From Bacteroidales bacterium UBA1184 (lineage in GTDB: Bacteria; Bacteroidota; Bacteroidia; Bacteroidales; ML635J-15), in contig DBYO01000032.1 in assembly GCA_002310235.1 (NCBI GenBank), positions 11,460 to 75,459 of the forward strand: a stretch of DNA of 64,000 bases, given 5' to 3'. The notes beneath the pieces are model-generated. The model was not told where the DNA came from. It did no database searches and worked only from the letters and a program-made list of their open reading frames with translations. Positions 48,163 to 55,588 of the stretch are shown piece by piece. The position numbers and the translations under genes were made by a program. Positions within the stretch are counted from its first letter, which is position 1; the number at the start of each line of letters is the position of its first letter.

Positions 48163-49500
48163 CTATAGCGTTTTCAGCTCTTCTCCCCAGATGTCGAACA
48201 TCACCTTGTAGAATTCGTCCATCTTCTTGTGGGCGAAAATGCAATTCTCGATTTTGCTTTCGTTGCGGATGACATCCTCTGCCAGAGCGTTGCAAGTCGG
48301 AGCTCCGCAAGCCGAGCAGTCGATTCCTGGCAACATTCCTTCTATGCGCTTCATATTTTCGACCATGCGGAAGGCAATCTGAAGGTTGTCGTTAAGTTTC
48401 AGGATCGAACGAGGCTTTATTTCATCAACCTTTACCATTTCGGAAATCTTTTTGGCAAATTCCTTGTTGTTAAAGGCTACTTTCTGGTCGGAGTCTTCTT
48501 TTTTCGGCTTGCTGTCGATGATTTCGGCACGTGCTTTCAGTTTTTGCTTTGCAACAAATCGGTTTGTTGGGCAGAGAACACCGCCTACGCAACTTTGGTC
48601 GCAGGCTCGCATTTCAACTAAGCCGTTTGCACTAATATCTTCGTCTTCAACCTTTTCCAAGAACTCGATGGCGTTTCGTATTCCATCTACAGCAAAGCAC
48701 GAATTGTTGAAGTTGCGCGATTCGCCAGTTGTAAGTCCCCAAAGTACATCGTTTCCTGTAAGACTATGATTAATAGGCTCTACGATTGATTTTGAGTTGC
48801 TTAGCATCAGTTTTACCTTGTTGTAGAGGAAGTCCATGTTGATTACGCCTGTTATGAAAGATTTCTTTCCTTCGGCGGGACTTTTCACTGCGGCAATCTT
48901 TGCAGCGCAAGGAGATACATAGAAAATACCAATGTCCTCGCTTGGAATGCCAGCTTCTACCAGTCGTTGGCGGATAACTATCGAGGCGATGTCTAAAGGT
49001 GCGCTAAGGTGTATGATGTTGTGCACCAGCGATGGGAATCTTACCTGTATAAGTCGCACGATAGCAGGGCAGTATGGCGATATGAAAGTGTCTATTTCGT
49101 CGTGCTCGGCCATGTACTGCTTGTATAGTTCAATGAGGAACGATACGGCGTGTTCGACTTCGTAGGTGTGGGTGAAGCCTATTTTCTTGAGGCAGGCGTA
49201 TATCTGCGAGGTCTTTACATCGTTTGGGAATTGTCCGATGAAAGTGGCAGGAACCAGAGCGATGCGGTACTTGTAGTCGTCGAGCAGTTCGAAGTCGTCC
49301 TGCTTGATGTATATTGCATGGTTTGGACAAACCTTGAAGCATTCTCCGCAGTCGATGCATTTGTTGCTGAAAATAACCGCTTTGCCTTTCCTGATTCGGA
49401 TGGCTTCGGTAGGACAAGACCTTAGGCAGTGCGTACATCCGGTGCACACATTGCGGTCAACGCGAAGCGCGTGGTAGAAGTATGATCCGTTTTCACTCAT
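48163..49500 (-). CDS. [FeFe]-hydrogenase-like Fe-S protein, putative hydrogen/redox sensor
   Basis: 445 residues. Two 4Fe-4S sites: C19, C22, C25, C29 and C48, C51, C54, C58. The hydrogenase core keeps the four H-cluster ligands: C144 in SPYCP (L1), C198 in SPCAAK (L2), and C300 and C304 in RACDQSC (L3). The proton-shuttle Cys before the L1 ligand is Tyr143. The L2 Met is Ser196 and the L3 Met is Arg298. A C-terminal Fe-S domain has C395-x2-C398-x4-C403 and C420. This fits a sensory (HydS-like) hydrogenase rather than a catalyst. Confidence 0.85.
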   Translation of the reverse strand: MSENGSYFYHALRVDRNVCTGCTHCLRSCPTEAIRIRKGKAVIFSNKCIDCGECFKVCPNHAIYIKQDDFELLDDYKYRIALVPATFIGQFPNDVKTSQIYACLKKIGFTHTYEVEHAVSFLIELYKQYMAEHDEIDTFISPYCPAIVRLIQVRFPSLVHNIIHLSAPLDIASIVIRQRLVEAGIPSEDIGIFYVSPCAAKIAAVKSPAEGKKSFITGVINMDFLYNKVKLMLSNSKSIVEPINHSLTGNDVLWGLTTGESRNFNNSCFAVDGIRNAIEFLEKVEDEDISANGLVEMRACDQSCVGGVLCPTNRFVAKQKLKARAEIIDSKPKKEDSDQKVAFNNKEFAKKISEMVKVDEIKPRSILKLNDNLQIAFRMVENMKRIEGMLPGIDCSACGAPTCNALAEDVIRNESKIENCIFAHKKMDEFYKVMFDIWGEELKTL

Positions 49501-49512
49501 AGGCCAATTTTT

Positions 49513-49556
49513 TTGGGGCTAACAGGCTCGCAGGCTCAAAGGCTTGAAGTTTGTTA
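49513..49556. repeat. word repeat (ggctaacaggctcgcaggct)
   Basis: GGGGCTAACAGGCTCGCAGGCTC and AAAGGCTTGAAG fill the short gap. A complementary family, AGCCTTCTAGCCTT, is at 55480-55525. Confidence 0.5.
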
Positions 49557-49565
49557 GCTGCTGAG

Positions 49566-49982
49566 TCAATTTTTTAGAAAAACTGTCATTGTTATTGTTG
49601 TTCCGACGCCCAATTCCGTCTGGATGTCGAGCTTGTCGGTGTTCTTCTTCATGTTTGGAAGTCCCATGCCAGCACCGAATCCCATTTCCCTAACTTTTTG
49701 CGAGGCAGTTGAGTAGCCTTCGGTCATAGCAAGTTCTATGTTGGGGATGCCCGGTCCTTGGTCGGCGACGACCATCACAATCTTGTCGCCATCGATGTCG
49801 ATGTCGATCTTTCCACCGTATGCGTGTGCAACTGCATTAATTTCGGCTTCGTAAAGAGCGACCACAATGCGCTTGATGCTCGACGGATCAACGTTGAGCT
49901 GCTTCAATGTCTTCTTTACGCTTCCCGATGCGTTGCCGGCATTGGTGAAATTGCCTTTTTCAATGTCAAATGTGTAATGCAT
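49566..49982 (-). CDS. anti-sigma-factor-like HATPase (RsbW family)
   Basis: 138 residues, compact GHKL fold: EAEINAVAHAYGG (N box), VADQGPGIPNIE (G1), and GFGAGMGLPNMKKN (G2). It resembles RsbW/SpoIIAB kinases that phosphorylate partner proteins. In the sensory module it may pass the signal from the hydrogenase-like protein to a transcription or phosphatase target. Confidence 0.85.
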   Translation of the reverse strand: MHYTFDIEKGNFTNAGNASGSVKKTLKQLNVDPSSIKRIVVALYEAEINAVAHAYGGKIDIDIDGDKIVMVVADQGPGIPNIELAMTEGYSTASQKVREMGFGAGMGLPNMKKNTDKLDIQTELGVGTTITMTVFLKN

Positions 49983-49984
49983 AA

Positions 49985-50326
49985 TTAATACATGGGGTTA
50001 ATGCCGTGAGTATAAAGTAGTCCACTGACTTTGAATATACTATACTCGGTCTCGATTATTGTAATGTCGTTGTCAATCGCATGTTCAACCATCTCTTCGT
50101 CTGCGGTCTTGCCACGGGCGAGGATTATGGTGTTTATCTCGGCCATTTCGGCTGTGCGTATTGTCTGTATGTTGCACAAGCCAGTGATTAGCAGCGAACA
50201 TTCGCCACCTAGACGCAGTACATCGCTCATCAGGTCCGACGAAAATGCGTTTGTCAGTTCTTCGTTGTTATCTTGGCAGCCAACTATTCTGCCGTTTAGC
50301 AATTCTGCTATTTCTTTCGCTTTCAT
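49985..50326 (-). CDS. DRTGG-domain protein
   Basis: 113 residues with AFSSDLMSDVLRLGGECSLLITGLCNIQTIRTAEMAEINTIILARG, the DRTGG core. Paralogue of 47698-48027; both have the S-S-D-L-(L/M)-S-D-V motif. First gene of the sensory set, joined to ygiQ by an ATGA overlap. Confidence 0.82.
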   Translation of the reverse strand: MKAKEIAELLNGRIVGCQDNNEELTNAFSSDLMSDVLRLGGECSLLITGLCNIQTIRTAEMAEINTIILARGKTADEEMVEHAIDNDITIIETEYSIFKVSGLLYTHGINPMY

Positions 50327-52278
50327 TTCTTTTTTAATTGTTTCGCAAATGTAGTTCTTTTTATTGAATGTTTGGTTGATTCCGACTTGTTTTTTTTCTG
50401 TGGTTCTTCATCTGTTTTTCTAGACGATGCTTTCATCTTCCTGATTATGTCGTCTCTTCCCATCTGAAGCAGCCGTTTTTCAATCTTCTTGCGTGCTTCT
50501 GGAGTGTACCAGAAGAAGTACATGTTTTGGTTTTCTCGTTCTTCGCGCGACTTGGGCACATATACTTTCTCCATTGTGTATGGGTTCAGTTCGGTGTAGT
50601 ACATCACGGTCGAGAGCGTCATTGGTGTGGGGGTGAAAGTCTGCACTTGTTCGGGACAGATACCGAGGTCGCTTATTTGCGCCATAAGTTCGGCCATATC
50701 TTCTTCCTTGCAACCCGGGTGAGCCGAGATAAAATAGGGTATGAGTTGTTGTTTGAGTCCGTATTTTTTGTTAGTGCGGTCGAACAAATCCTTCAGTTCA
50801 CCAAACTTGTCGAAAGGAGTCTTGCGCATGAGTTCCAAAACCTTGGGAGAGGTGTGCTCGGGAGCAACTTTCAGACGTCCCGATACGAACTTTGAGATAA
50901 CAAGTTCGAGATATTCCTCGTTTATACGGTCTGTTTCGGCATTGCCGGTCTTGTGAAGGGCTATGTCGTATCGTATACCACTGCCTATGCTTATCTTCTT
51001 TATGCCTCTGACTTCCAGTGCTTTCTTGTAAAGTTTGCAAAGTTCTTCGTGCGAAGTGTTGAGGTTCGGGCAAATCTTTGGTGCTATGCACGACGGACGC
51101 TTGCACTTGCGGCACTGTTCCTCGTTGTTTCCGTGCATGCGGTACATGTTTGCCGACGGTGCGCCGATGTCGGAAATGTGTCCTTTGAAGTTCGGCATAC
51201 GCGAAATGCGTTCCAGTTCGGCGATTATGGATTTTTCGGAGCGACTCGAAATTTGCTTGCCCTGATGTGCCGCTATGGTGCAGAACGAACAACCGCCGAA
51301 ACAGCCGCGATGTATTGTCACCGAGTTCTTTATCATCTCGTAGGCGGGAATGTCGGGCTTGCCGTTGTAGCGCGGATGCGGAAGTCGAGTAAACGGCAGC
51401 GCATAAATGCTGTCCATTTCGTTTTCCGACAGAGGTTCGTATGTTGGGTTTACAATCAGTTTCGAATGTTCAAGTTGCTGGGTTATACGCCTGTTGGTGA
51501 ACGAGTTGGCTTCGCGCTCGACGATTACGAAGTTTTCGGCGTAGTTGCGCTTGTCGGCAAGAATTTCGGCGTAGGAGTGAAGTTCAATGTCGTCCTTTTT
51601 CTTGTCGTTTTCGTCGCTGAGGTAGGCAATCTGCCTTATGTTGAAGCAGTTGTAGTGATGTCCGTCGCGGTTTATGTGGTCGGCGACTTCCACAATGGAC
51701 TTTTCCGACATTCCATAGCAAAGTATGTCGGCTCCCGACATTTCGAGCATCGACGACAATATTTTGTCCTGCCAGTAGTCGTAGTGTGCAAAGCGGCGCA
51801 TCGAGGCTTCGATTCCACCGATAACGATTGGCGTGTCGGGATATATGTCCTTGAGTATCTGACAGTAAACCTTGGTTGCGTAGTCGGGGCGATGACCGCT
51901 TTGTCCGCCAGGCGTGTAGGCGTCGTCGCTGCGGAGACGTTTGTTGGCGGTGTAGTGGTTGAGCATGCTGTCGATGTTTCCTGCCGAAACGCCAAAGAAC
52001 AGGCGTGGCGCACCGAACTTGCGGAAGTCGCGGAGGTCGTCCTGCCAGTTGGGTTGTGGAATTACTGCCACGCGGTAGCCTGCGTTCTGCAAAACCCTTG
52101 CTATCACGGCCGGACCGAACGACGGATGGTCAACAAAAGCATCGCCACTGACGAGGATAACGTCGATATAGTCCCAGCCAAAAGCCTTCAGTTCCTTGAC
52201 TGAAGTTGGAAAATAGTCGAGGATGTTGGTGCGTTGAATCTTCTTGCCGTTACGTTTGTTATCTAGCGAAGAGTTCAT
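50323..52278 (-). CDS. YgiQ-family radical SAM protein
   Basis: 651 residues. Radical SAM motif C-F-G-G-C-S-F-C near 320, with the preceding region VILVSGDAFVDHPSFGPAVIARVLQ typical for the family and a middle B12-like Rossmann domain. A Cys cluster CRKCKRPSC...C follows. YgiQ proteins are widespread and their reaction is unknown. The start at 52278 overlaps the beta-barrel gene by 20 bases. The C-terminal ~30 residues are Lys-rich. Confidence 0.9.
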   Translation of the reverse strand: MNSSLDNKRNGKKIQRTNILDYFPTSVKELKAFGWDYIDVILVSGDAFVDHPSFGPAVIARVLQNAGYRVAVIPQPNWQDDLRDFRKFGAPRLFFGVSAGNIDSMLNHYTANKRLRSDDAYTPGGQSGHRPDYATKVYCQILKDIYPDTPIVIGGIEASMRRFAHYDYWQDKILSSMLEMSGADILCYGMSEKSIVEVADHINRDGHHYNCFNIRQIAYLSDENDKKKDDIELHSYAEILADKRNYAENFVIVEREANSFTNRRITQQLEHSKLIVNPTYEPLSENEMDSIYALPFTRLPHPRYNGKPDIPAYEMIKNSVTIHRGCFGGCSFCTIAAHQGKQISSRSEKSIIAELERISRMPNFKGHISDIGAPSANMYRMHGNNEEQCRKCKRPSCIAPKICPNLNTSHEELCKLYKKALEVRGIKKISIGSGIRYDIALHKTGNAETDRINEEYLELVISKFVSGRLKVAPEHTSPKVLELMRKTPFDKFGELKDLFDRTNKKYGLKQQLIPYFISAHPGCKEEDMAELMAQISDLGICPEQVQTFTPTPMTLSTVMYYTELNPYTMEKVYVPKSREERENQNMYFFWYTPEARKKIEKRLLQMGRDDIIRKMKASSRKTDEEPQKKNKSESTKHSIKRTTFAKQLKKK

Positions 52279-52864
52279 TTTGGAACATCGGTGAAAATGT
52301 TGTAGTCGGTGCCATCGGGTATAGTCCGTATTCTGGCATCAGCTGGTGATGGTTGCCTTCGTGAATGCTTACAGCTATGCTGATGGTCGATTTGTCGGTA
52401 ATCTTATAGTCGGCACCGAAGTATCCAGAGAACGAAGTCTTGTTGCCCTTGTAGTAATCGCAGAAACTGACGGCTGCAGCACCGTATACGTTTATTCTTG
52501 GTGTCAGCGAGTAGGAACCTTTGGCAAACAGCGTGTATCGTGGAAATCCGTACGGACTTTTGCTTTCTGTGTTTGCTGATGCGGAAAACATGGAGTAGGA
52601 GACGGCAAATCCGCCCGAAACGGTGAATTTGTCGGTTACTTTGTAGCCGAATTCTGGTGCAATAAAGCCTGTTCCGAACGCATGTCCGCCAAATCCGCCA
52701 ACAGATACACCGGTGCTGATTCGGCTTACAAAACGAGAATCCTTGTCATGCTTTGTCTTTACAAGTGCTGATGAGTCTGGTTCATAGAGATATAGCTTGT
52801 CGTTCTGTGCGAATGCCGACAATGCGAAAACCATAATTAATATTGCAAATATGCACCTTTTCAT
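52259..52864 (-). CDS. small outer-membrane beta-barrel protein
   Basis: 201 residues with a signal peptide (1-19). The mature part has repeated amphipathic strands (SRISTGVSVGGFGG, FTVSGGFAVSYSM, INVYGAAAVSF) and His-rich loop IHEGNHHQ. The pattern suggests an eight-strand barrel, although the last residue is Arg rather than Phe. I do not recognise the family. It overlaps ygiQ. Confidence 0.65.
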   Translation of the reverse strand: MKRCIFAILIMVFALSAFAQNDKLYLYEPDSSALVKTKHDKDSRFVSRISTGVSVGGFGGHAFGTGFIAPEFGYKVTDKFTVSGGFAVSYSMFSASANTESKSPYGFPRYTLFAKGSYSLTPRINVYGAAAVSFCDYYKGNKTSFSGYFGADYKITDKSTISIAVSIHEGNHHQLMPEYGLYPMAPTTTFSPMFQNELFAR

Positions 52865-52930
52865 TTTTAATGAAAATTTGCCGTAAAGGTAAACAATAAT
52901 TATGAGAGAGCAATCGGTGTTAAGAAAATT

Positions 52931-53383
52931 TTAGTAGATGTGATGTGTTAGTATTTCCAAATACTTTTTGTCAATCTCGTCGAAGGTGGCAAGTTTCTCG
53001 CTGTCGATGTCGAGTTCGGCGACAACTTCGCCGTCGCGGATAATAGGCACTACGATTTCGCTTCGCGATGCACTGCTGCAGGCAATGTGTCCAGGAAATT
53101 CCTCGACATCCTCGACAACAATCGTACGTTTTTCCTTCCATGCTGTTCCGCACACACCACGACCGAATTTTATCCTCGTACAAGCTACAGGACCTTGGAA
53201 TGGGCCAAGCACAAGTTCTTGTCCAACAACGCGGTAAAAGCCAGTCCACCAGAAGTGGAAGGTCTCTTGTATGATAGCAGCAACGTTTGCCATAAGTGCA
53301 ATCTCGTCGTGTTCCGATTCGGCAAATGCTTTTACCTGTTCGATAAGGTTTTCGTATTTTTTTTGTTTTTCGGTGCTGTCCAT
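52931..53383 (-). CDS. msrC: free methionine-(R)-sulfoxide reductase (GAF type)
   Basis: 150 residues, single GAF domain. The three conserved Cys are present: C68 in VACTRI, C78 in GVCGT and C102 in HIACSS, in the usual spacing, with SEIVVPI and ELDIDS after them. It reduces free Met-R-sulfoxide, a repair step after oxidative damage. It follows the MBL-fold lipoprotein by two bases. Confidence 0.92.
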   Translation of the reverse strand: MDSTEKQKKYENLIEQVKAFAESEHDEIALMANVAAIIQETFHFWWTGFYRVVGQELVLGPFQGPVACTRIKFGRGVCGTAWKEKRTIVVEDVEEFPGHIACSSASRSEIVVPIIRDGEVVAELDIDSEKLATFDEIDKKYLEILTHHIY

Positions 53384-53385
53384 TG

Positions 53386-54207
53386 CTATAGTTTTATGAT
53401 GTGAGGGGCGGGGAAGTGCATTCCTGCCATTGGCTTGTGGTTTTTGCGGGCTGTTTCTAATACCGAAATTCGTGTTTCTCTGGCTTCTACTGGGTTAAAG
53501 TCGTATATGGCGGAAATTTCCGGATGTTCGATTTGCAGGTCAATCGCGTGCATGATGTCGCCCACAATTAGTGTTTCGCCAATGTCGTACATGGTATGGC
53601 CGGGCGTATGTCCGTATGCTGCAATGGTTACAATCCCATCGATAATTGTGTCGCCAGCATGAAATGTTTCGTATCTGCCATCGTATGCCTTAAGCATCTT
53701 GTCAACTGTTTCGTTGTCTTTTAATACACCTACAGTCCAAATTTCCAATTCCATATCGGAAAAGTGCAGCTTGGCATTTTTGAAAACTGCCTCGCCGTCG
53801 GCAGTAAGGAGTCCGCCAATATGGTCGCCGTGGAAATGGGTTATGCAAATGTCGGTTATCTCGTCTGGCTGAAGGCCTATAGAGTCCAGTTTTTCGAGCA
53901 GACGGCCGTTTTGCGATGTGCCAAGTCCTGCATCAAAGAGAATATTCTTGTCGCCACGTTCCAGCAGAAACACATTTATCGAGTTGTCGATGTAGTCATC
54001 TGGCAAAATTTCATGTAAAAGTTTGTCGTTCTGACCTGCAAAAATGTATGTCGGCATTTTGTGCTGGCAGTCCTGTATTGCAATCAGGGTGTCTTTCTTC
54101 TGGATTTCGGGTTCAACGGTCTCCGTTGTGGCTGGTTTGTCGCCATTCCCAGAGCACGATGCCAAAAACGTTATGGCTGCAATTAATGCAAAAGTTATAT
54201 TCTTCAT
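53386..54207 (-). CDS. MBL-fold metallo-hydrolase lipoprotein
   Basis: 273 residues with a lipoprotein signal (lipobox L-A-S-C, Cys 18). The metallo-beta-lactamase motif THFHGDHIGG is near 122-131. Further ligands are TPGHTM near 201 and GDIMH near 216. Substrates cannot be told from sequence; possibilities include lactones and thioesters. Neighbours are a repair reductase and an alcohol dehydrogenase, which hints at detoxification. Confidence 0.85.
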   Translation of the reverse strand: MKNITFALIAAITFLASCSGNGDKPATTETVEPEIQKKDTLIAIQDCQHKMPTYIFAGQNDKLLHEILPDDYIDNSINVFLLERGDKNILFDAGLGTSQNGRLLEKLDSIGLQPDEITDICITHFHGDHIGGLLTADGEAVFKNAKLHFSDMELEIWTVGVLKDNETVDKMLKAYDGRYETFHAGDTIIDGIVTIAAYGHTPGHTMYDIGETLIVGDIMHAIDLQIEHPEISAIYDFNPVEARETRISVLETARKNHKPMAGMHFPAPHIIKL

Positions 54208-54217
54208 ATTTAGTGTT

Positions 54218-55384
54218 TTAGAAGCAATTCTTTAAAACTACCAGTATGTCGTCAGCTTCCATTTTCTTGTAGCCACCGCCAGGAATTGTCGATTTTGCAA
54301 TCAGCGGAAGCATTTCCTCGGTTGCACCGACTTCGCGGAGTGTTGCTGGAATACCAAGTTCGCGGAAGAACGATTCGAGGCGGGCGATGCCTTCGAGGGC
54401 AACCTGTTCGTCGGTCTTGCCGGCTGTTTCGACATGCCAGATGTTCTTTGCAAAGCGGACAAACTTCGGCAGGCCATATTTATATATGTATCGGTAATAT
54501 GCTGGAGAAATAATTGCCAGACCTATGCCGTGAGGACAGTCGGTATATGCACCGAGCTGATGCTCAATCATGTGAACTTCCCAGTCCTGCATTTTCGAGA
54601 GTGCGAGGATTTTGTTCAAACCCATTGTGGCACACCACATTATGTTGCTTCGTGCTTCGTAGTCGTGCGGATCGACGATTGCCTTGCGCGACGAGTTTAT
54701 GAGCGACAGCATTACGCCTTCGAGCAGATAGTCGCTTGTGCAGTCGTCGTCGCCACCGAAATATTGTTCCATAAGGTGAGAGAAAATGTCGGCTATGCCG
54801 CTGACCATCTGGTTTTTAGGAACTGTATAGGTGAGTTCGGGGTTCAGTATGGAGAATTTCGGGCATAGGTCGGGGAATGGGAATACGCGTCCGAGTTTCA
54901 GCTTCTTGTCCTCGTTGGTGATGACTGAACCTGTATTCATTTCCGATGCCGTTCCTGTCATTGTAAGAACCGATGCTACAGCGACAACCTTGTTTTCGAT
55001 AGGACCTTGCTGTTCCCAGTAGTGCGCCCATGCATCGCCTTCGTAGTAGGCCGATGCTGCAATGCCTTTCGAGCAGTCGACAACGCTTCCGCCACCAACG
55101 GCAAGGATGAGGTCGATGTCGTTTTCGCGCACAAGTCTGCAGCCTTCCATTACCTGCGAATAACGCGGGTTGGAGTTGATGCCGGCAAGTTCGGTTACTT
55201 TTTTGCCACAGTTGTTGAGCATGGCTATAATCTTGTCGTACAGACCAGTAGCCTTTATAGAGTTCTTGCCGTAAACAAGCAATATGTTTTTGCCAAATTT
55301 GTTGAGTTCTTCGGGGAGACGTTCGAGTGCGCTTTTGCCGAAATGAATTCTAGTTGGGTTTTCGTAAGTGAAATCGTAAATCAT
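54218..55384 (-). CDS. iron-containing (BdhA/YqhD-type) alcohol dehydrogenase
   Basis: About 388 residues. NAD(P)-site GGGSVVDCSKG near 93-103, the metal ligands Asp in GIADIFSHLMEQYF (D, H) and His in MIEHQLGAYTDCPHG (two His) are in place. The protein reduces aldehydes to alcohols in fermentation. Start at 55384 (MIYDFTYENPT) is supported by a TATCTTCG box 29 bases upstream; the longer frame from 55423 would begin before the promoter. Confidence 0.92.
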   Translation of the reverse strand: MIYDFTYENPTRIHFGKSALERLPEELNKFGKNILLVYGKNSIKATGLYDKIIAMLNNCGKKVTELAGINSNPRYSQVMEGCRLVRENDIDLILAVGGGSVVDCSKGIAASAYYEGDAWAHYWEQQGPIENKVVAVASVLTMTGTASEMNTGSVITNEDKKLKLGRVFPFPDLCPKFSILNPELTYTVPKNQMVSGIADIFSHLMEQYFGGDDDCTSDYLLEGVMLSLINSSRKAIVDPHDYEARSNIMWCATMGLNKILALSKMQDWEVHMIEHQLGAYTDCPHGIGLAIISPAYYRYIYKYGLPKFVRFAKNIWHVETAGKTDEQVALEGIARLESFFRELGIPATLREVGATEEMLPLIAKSTIPGGGYKKMEADDILVVLKNCF

Positions 55385-55412
55385 ATTATTTTGTTTTATA
55401 TTTTTTATGGTG

Positions 55413-55420
55413 CGAAGATA
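55413..55420 (-). promoter_or_regulatory. -7-like box (TATCTTCG) for the alcohol dehydrogenase
   Basis: One mismatch to TAnnTTTG, 28 bases before ATG 55384. Confidence 0.45.
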
Positions 55421-55429
55421 CAAAAATAT

Positions 55430-55562
55430 TTACGATTTACGAATTACGATTTTAGATTTAGCATCGCAGAGCAAAAGCCTTTCAGCCTTCTAGCCTTCTA
55501 GCCTTTGGGCCTGTTAGCCTGTTAGCCTTTTTGTCCCAAAGCAATCGTAAATCGTAAATAAA
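55430..55562. repeat. word repeats (tacgatttacgaattacg; agccttctagcct)
   Basis: This divergent spacer holds two word types: TACGATTTACGAATTACGATTT with its complement AATCGTAAATCGTAAAT at the other end, and a middle block of AGCCTTCTAGCCTTCTAGCC and CTGTTAGCCTGTTAGCC. Confidence 0.6.
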
Positions 55563-55565
55563 CTT

Positions 55566-55573
55566 TATTTTTG
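55566..55573 (+). promoter_or_regulatory. -7 box (TATTTTTG) for the U32 peptidase
   Basis: TATTTTTG fits TAnnTTTG, 15 bases before ATG 55589. A longer reading frame from 55571 starts inside the box and is therefore rejected. Confidence 0.55.
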
Positions 55574-55588
55574 CGGAAAATTTCGTTT

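Larger units (their letters stand above)
46418..50326 (-). other. [FeFe]-hydrogenase-like sensory module
   Basis: Six minus-strand genes in order: DRTGG, RsbW-like HATPase, [FeFe]-hydrogenase-like Fe-S protein, DRTGG, PHP phosphoesterase, HATPase. The same gene types accompany putative sensory hydrogenases in Firmicutes and Bacteroidota, usually near electron-bifurcating hydrogenase genes (hydABC), which are absent here. Confidence 0.75.

Noticed and set aside
48163..49500. Catalytic hydrogenase for fermentation
   Set aside because: The proton-shuttle Cys and conserved Met residues are replaced, and no HydB/HydC or maturation genes are adjacent.
50953..52203. 416-codon open frame opposite ygiQ
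   Set aside because: Antisense shadow; composition is Val/Cys/Arg-rich as expected for a complement and no motif is present.
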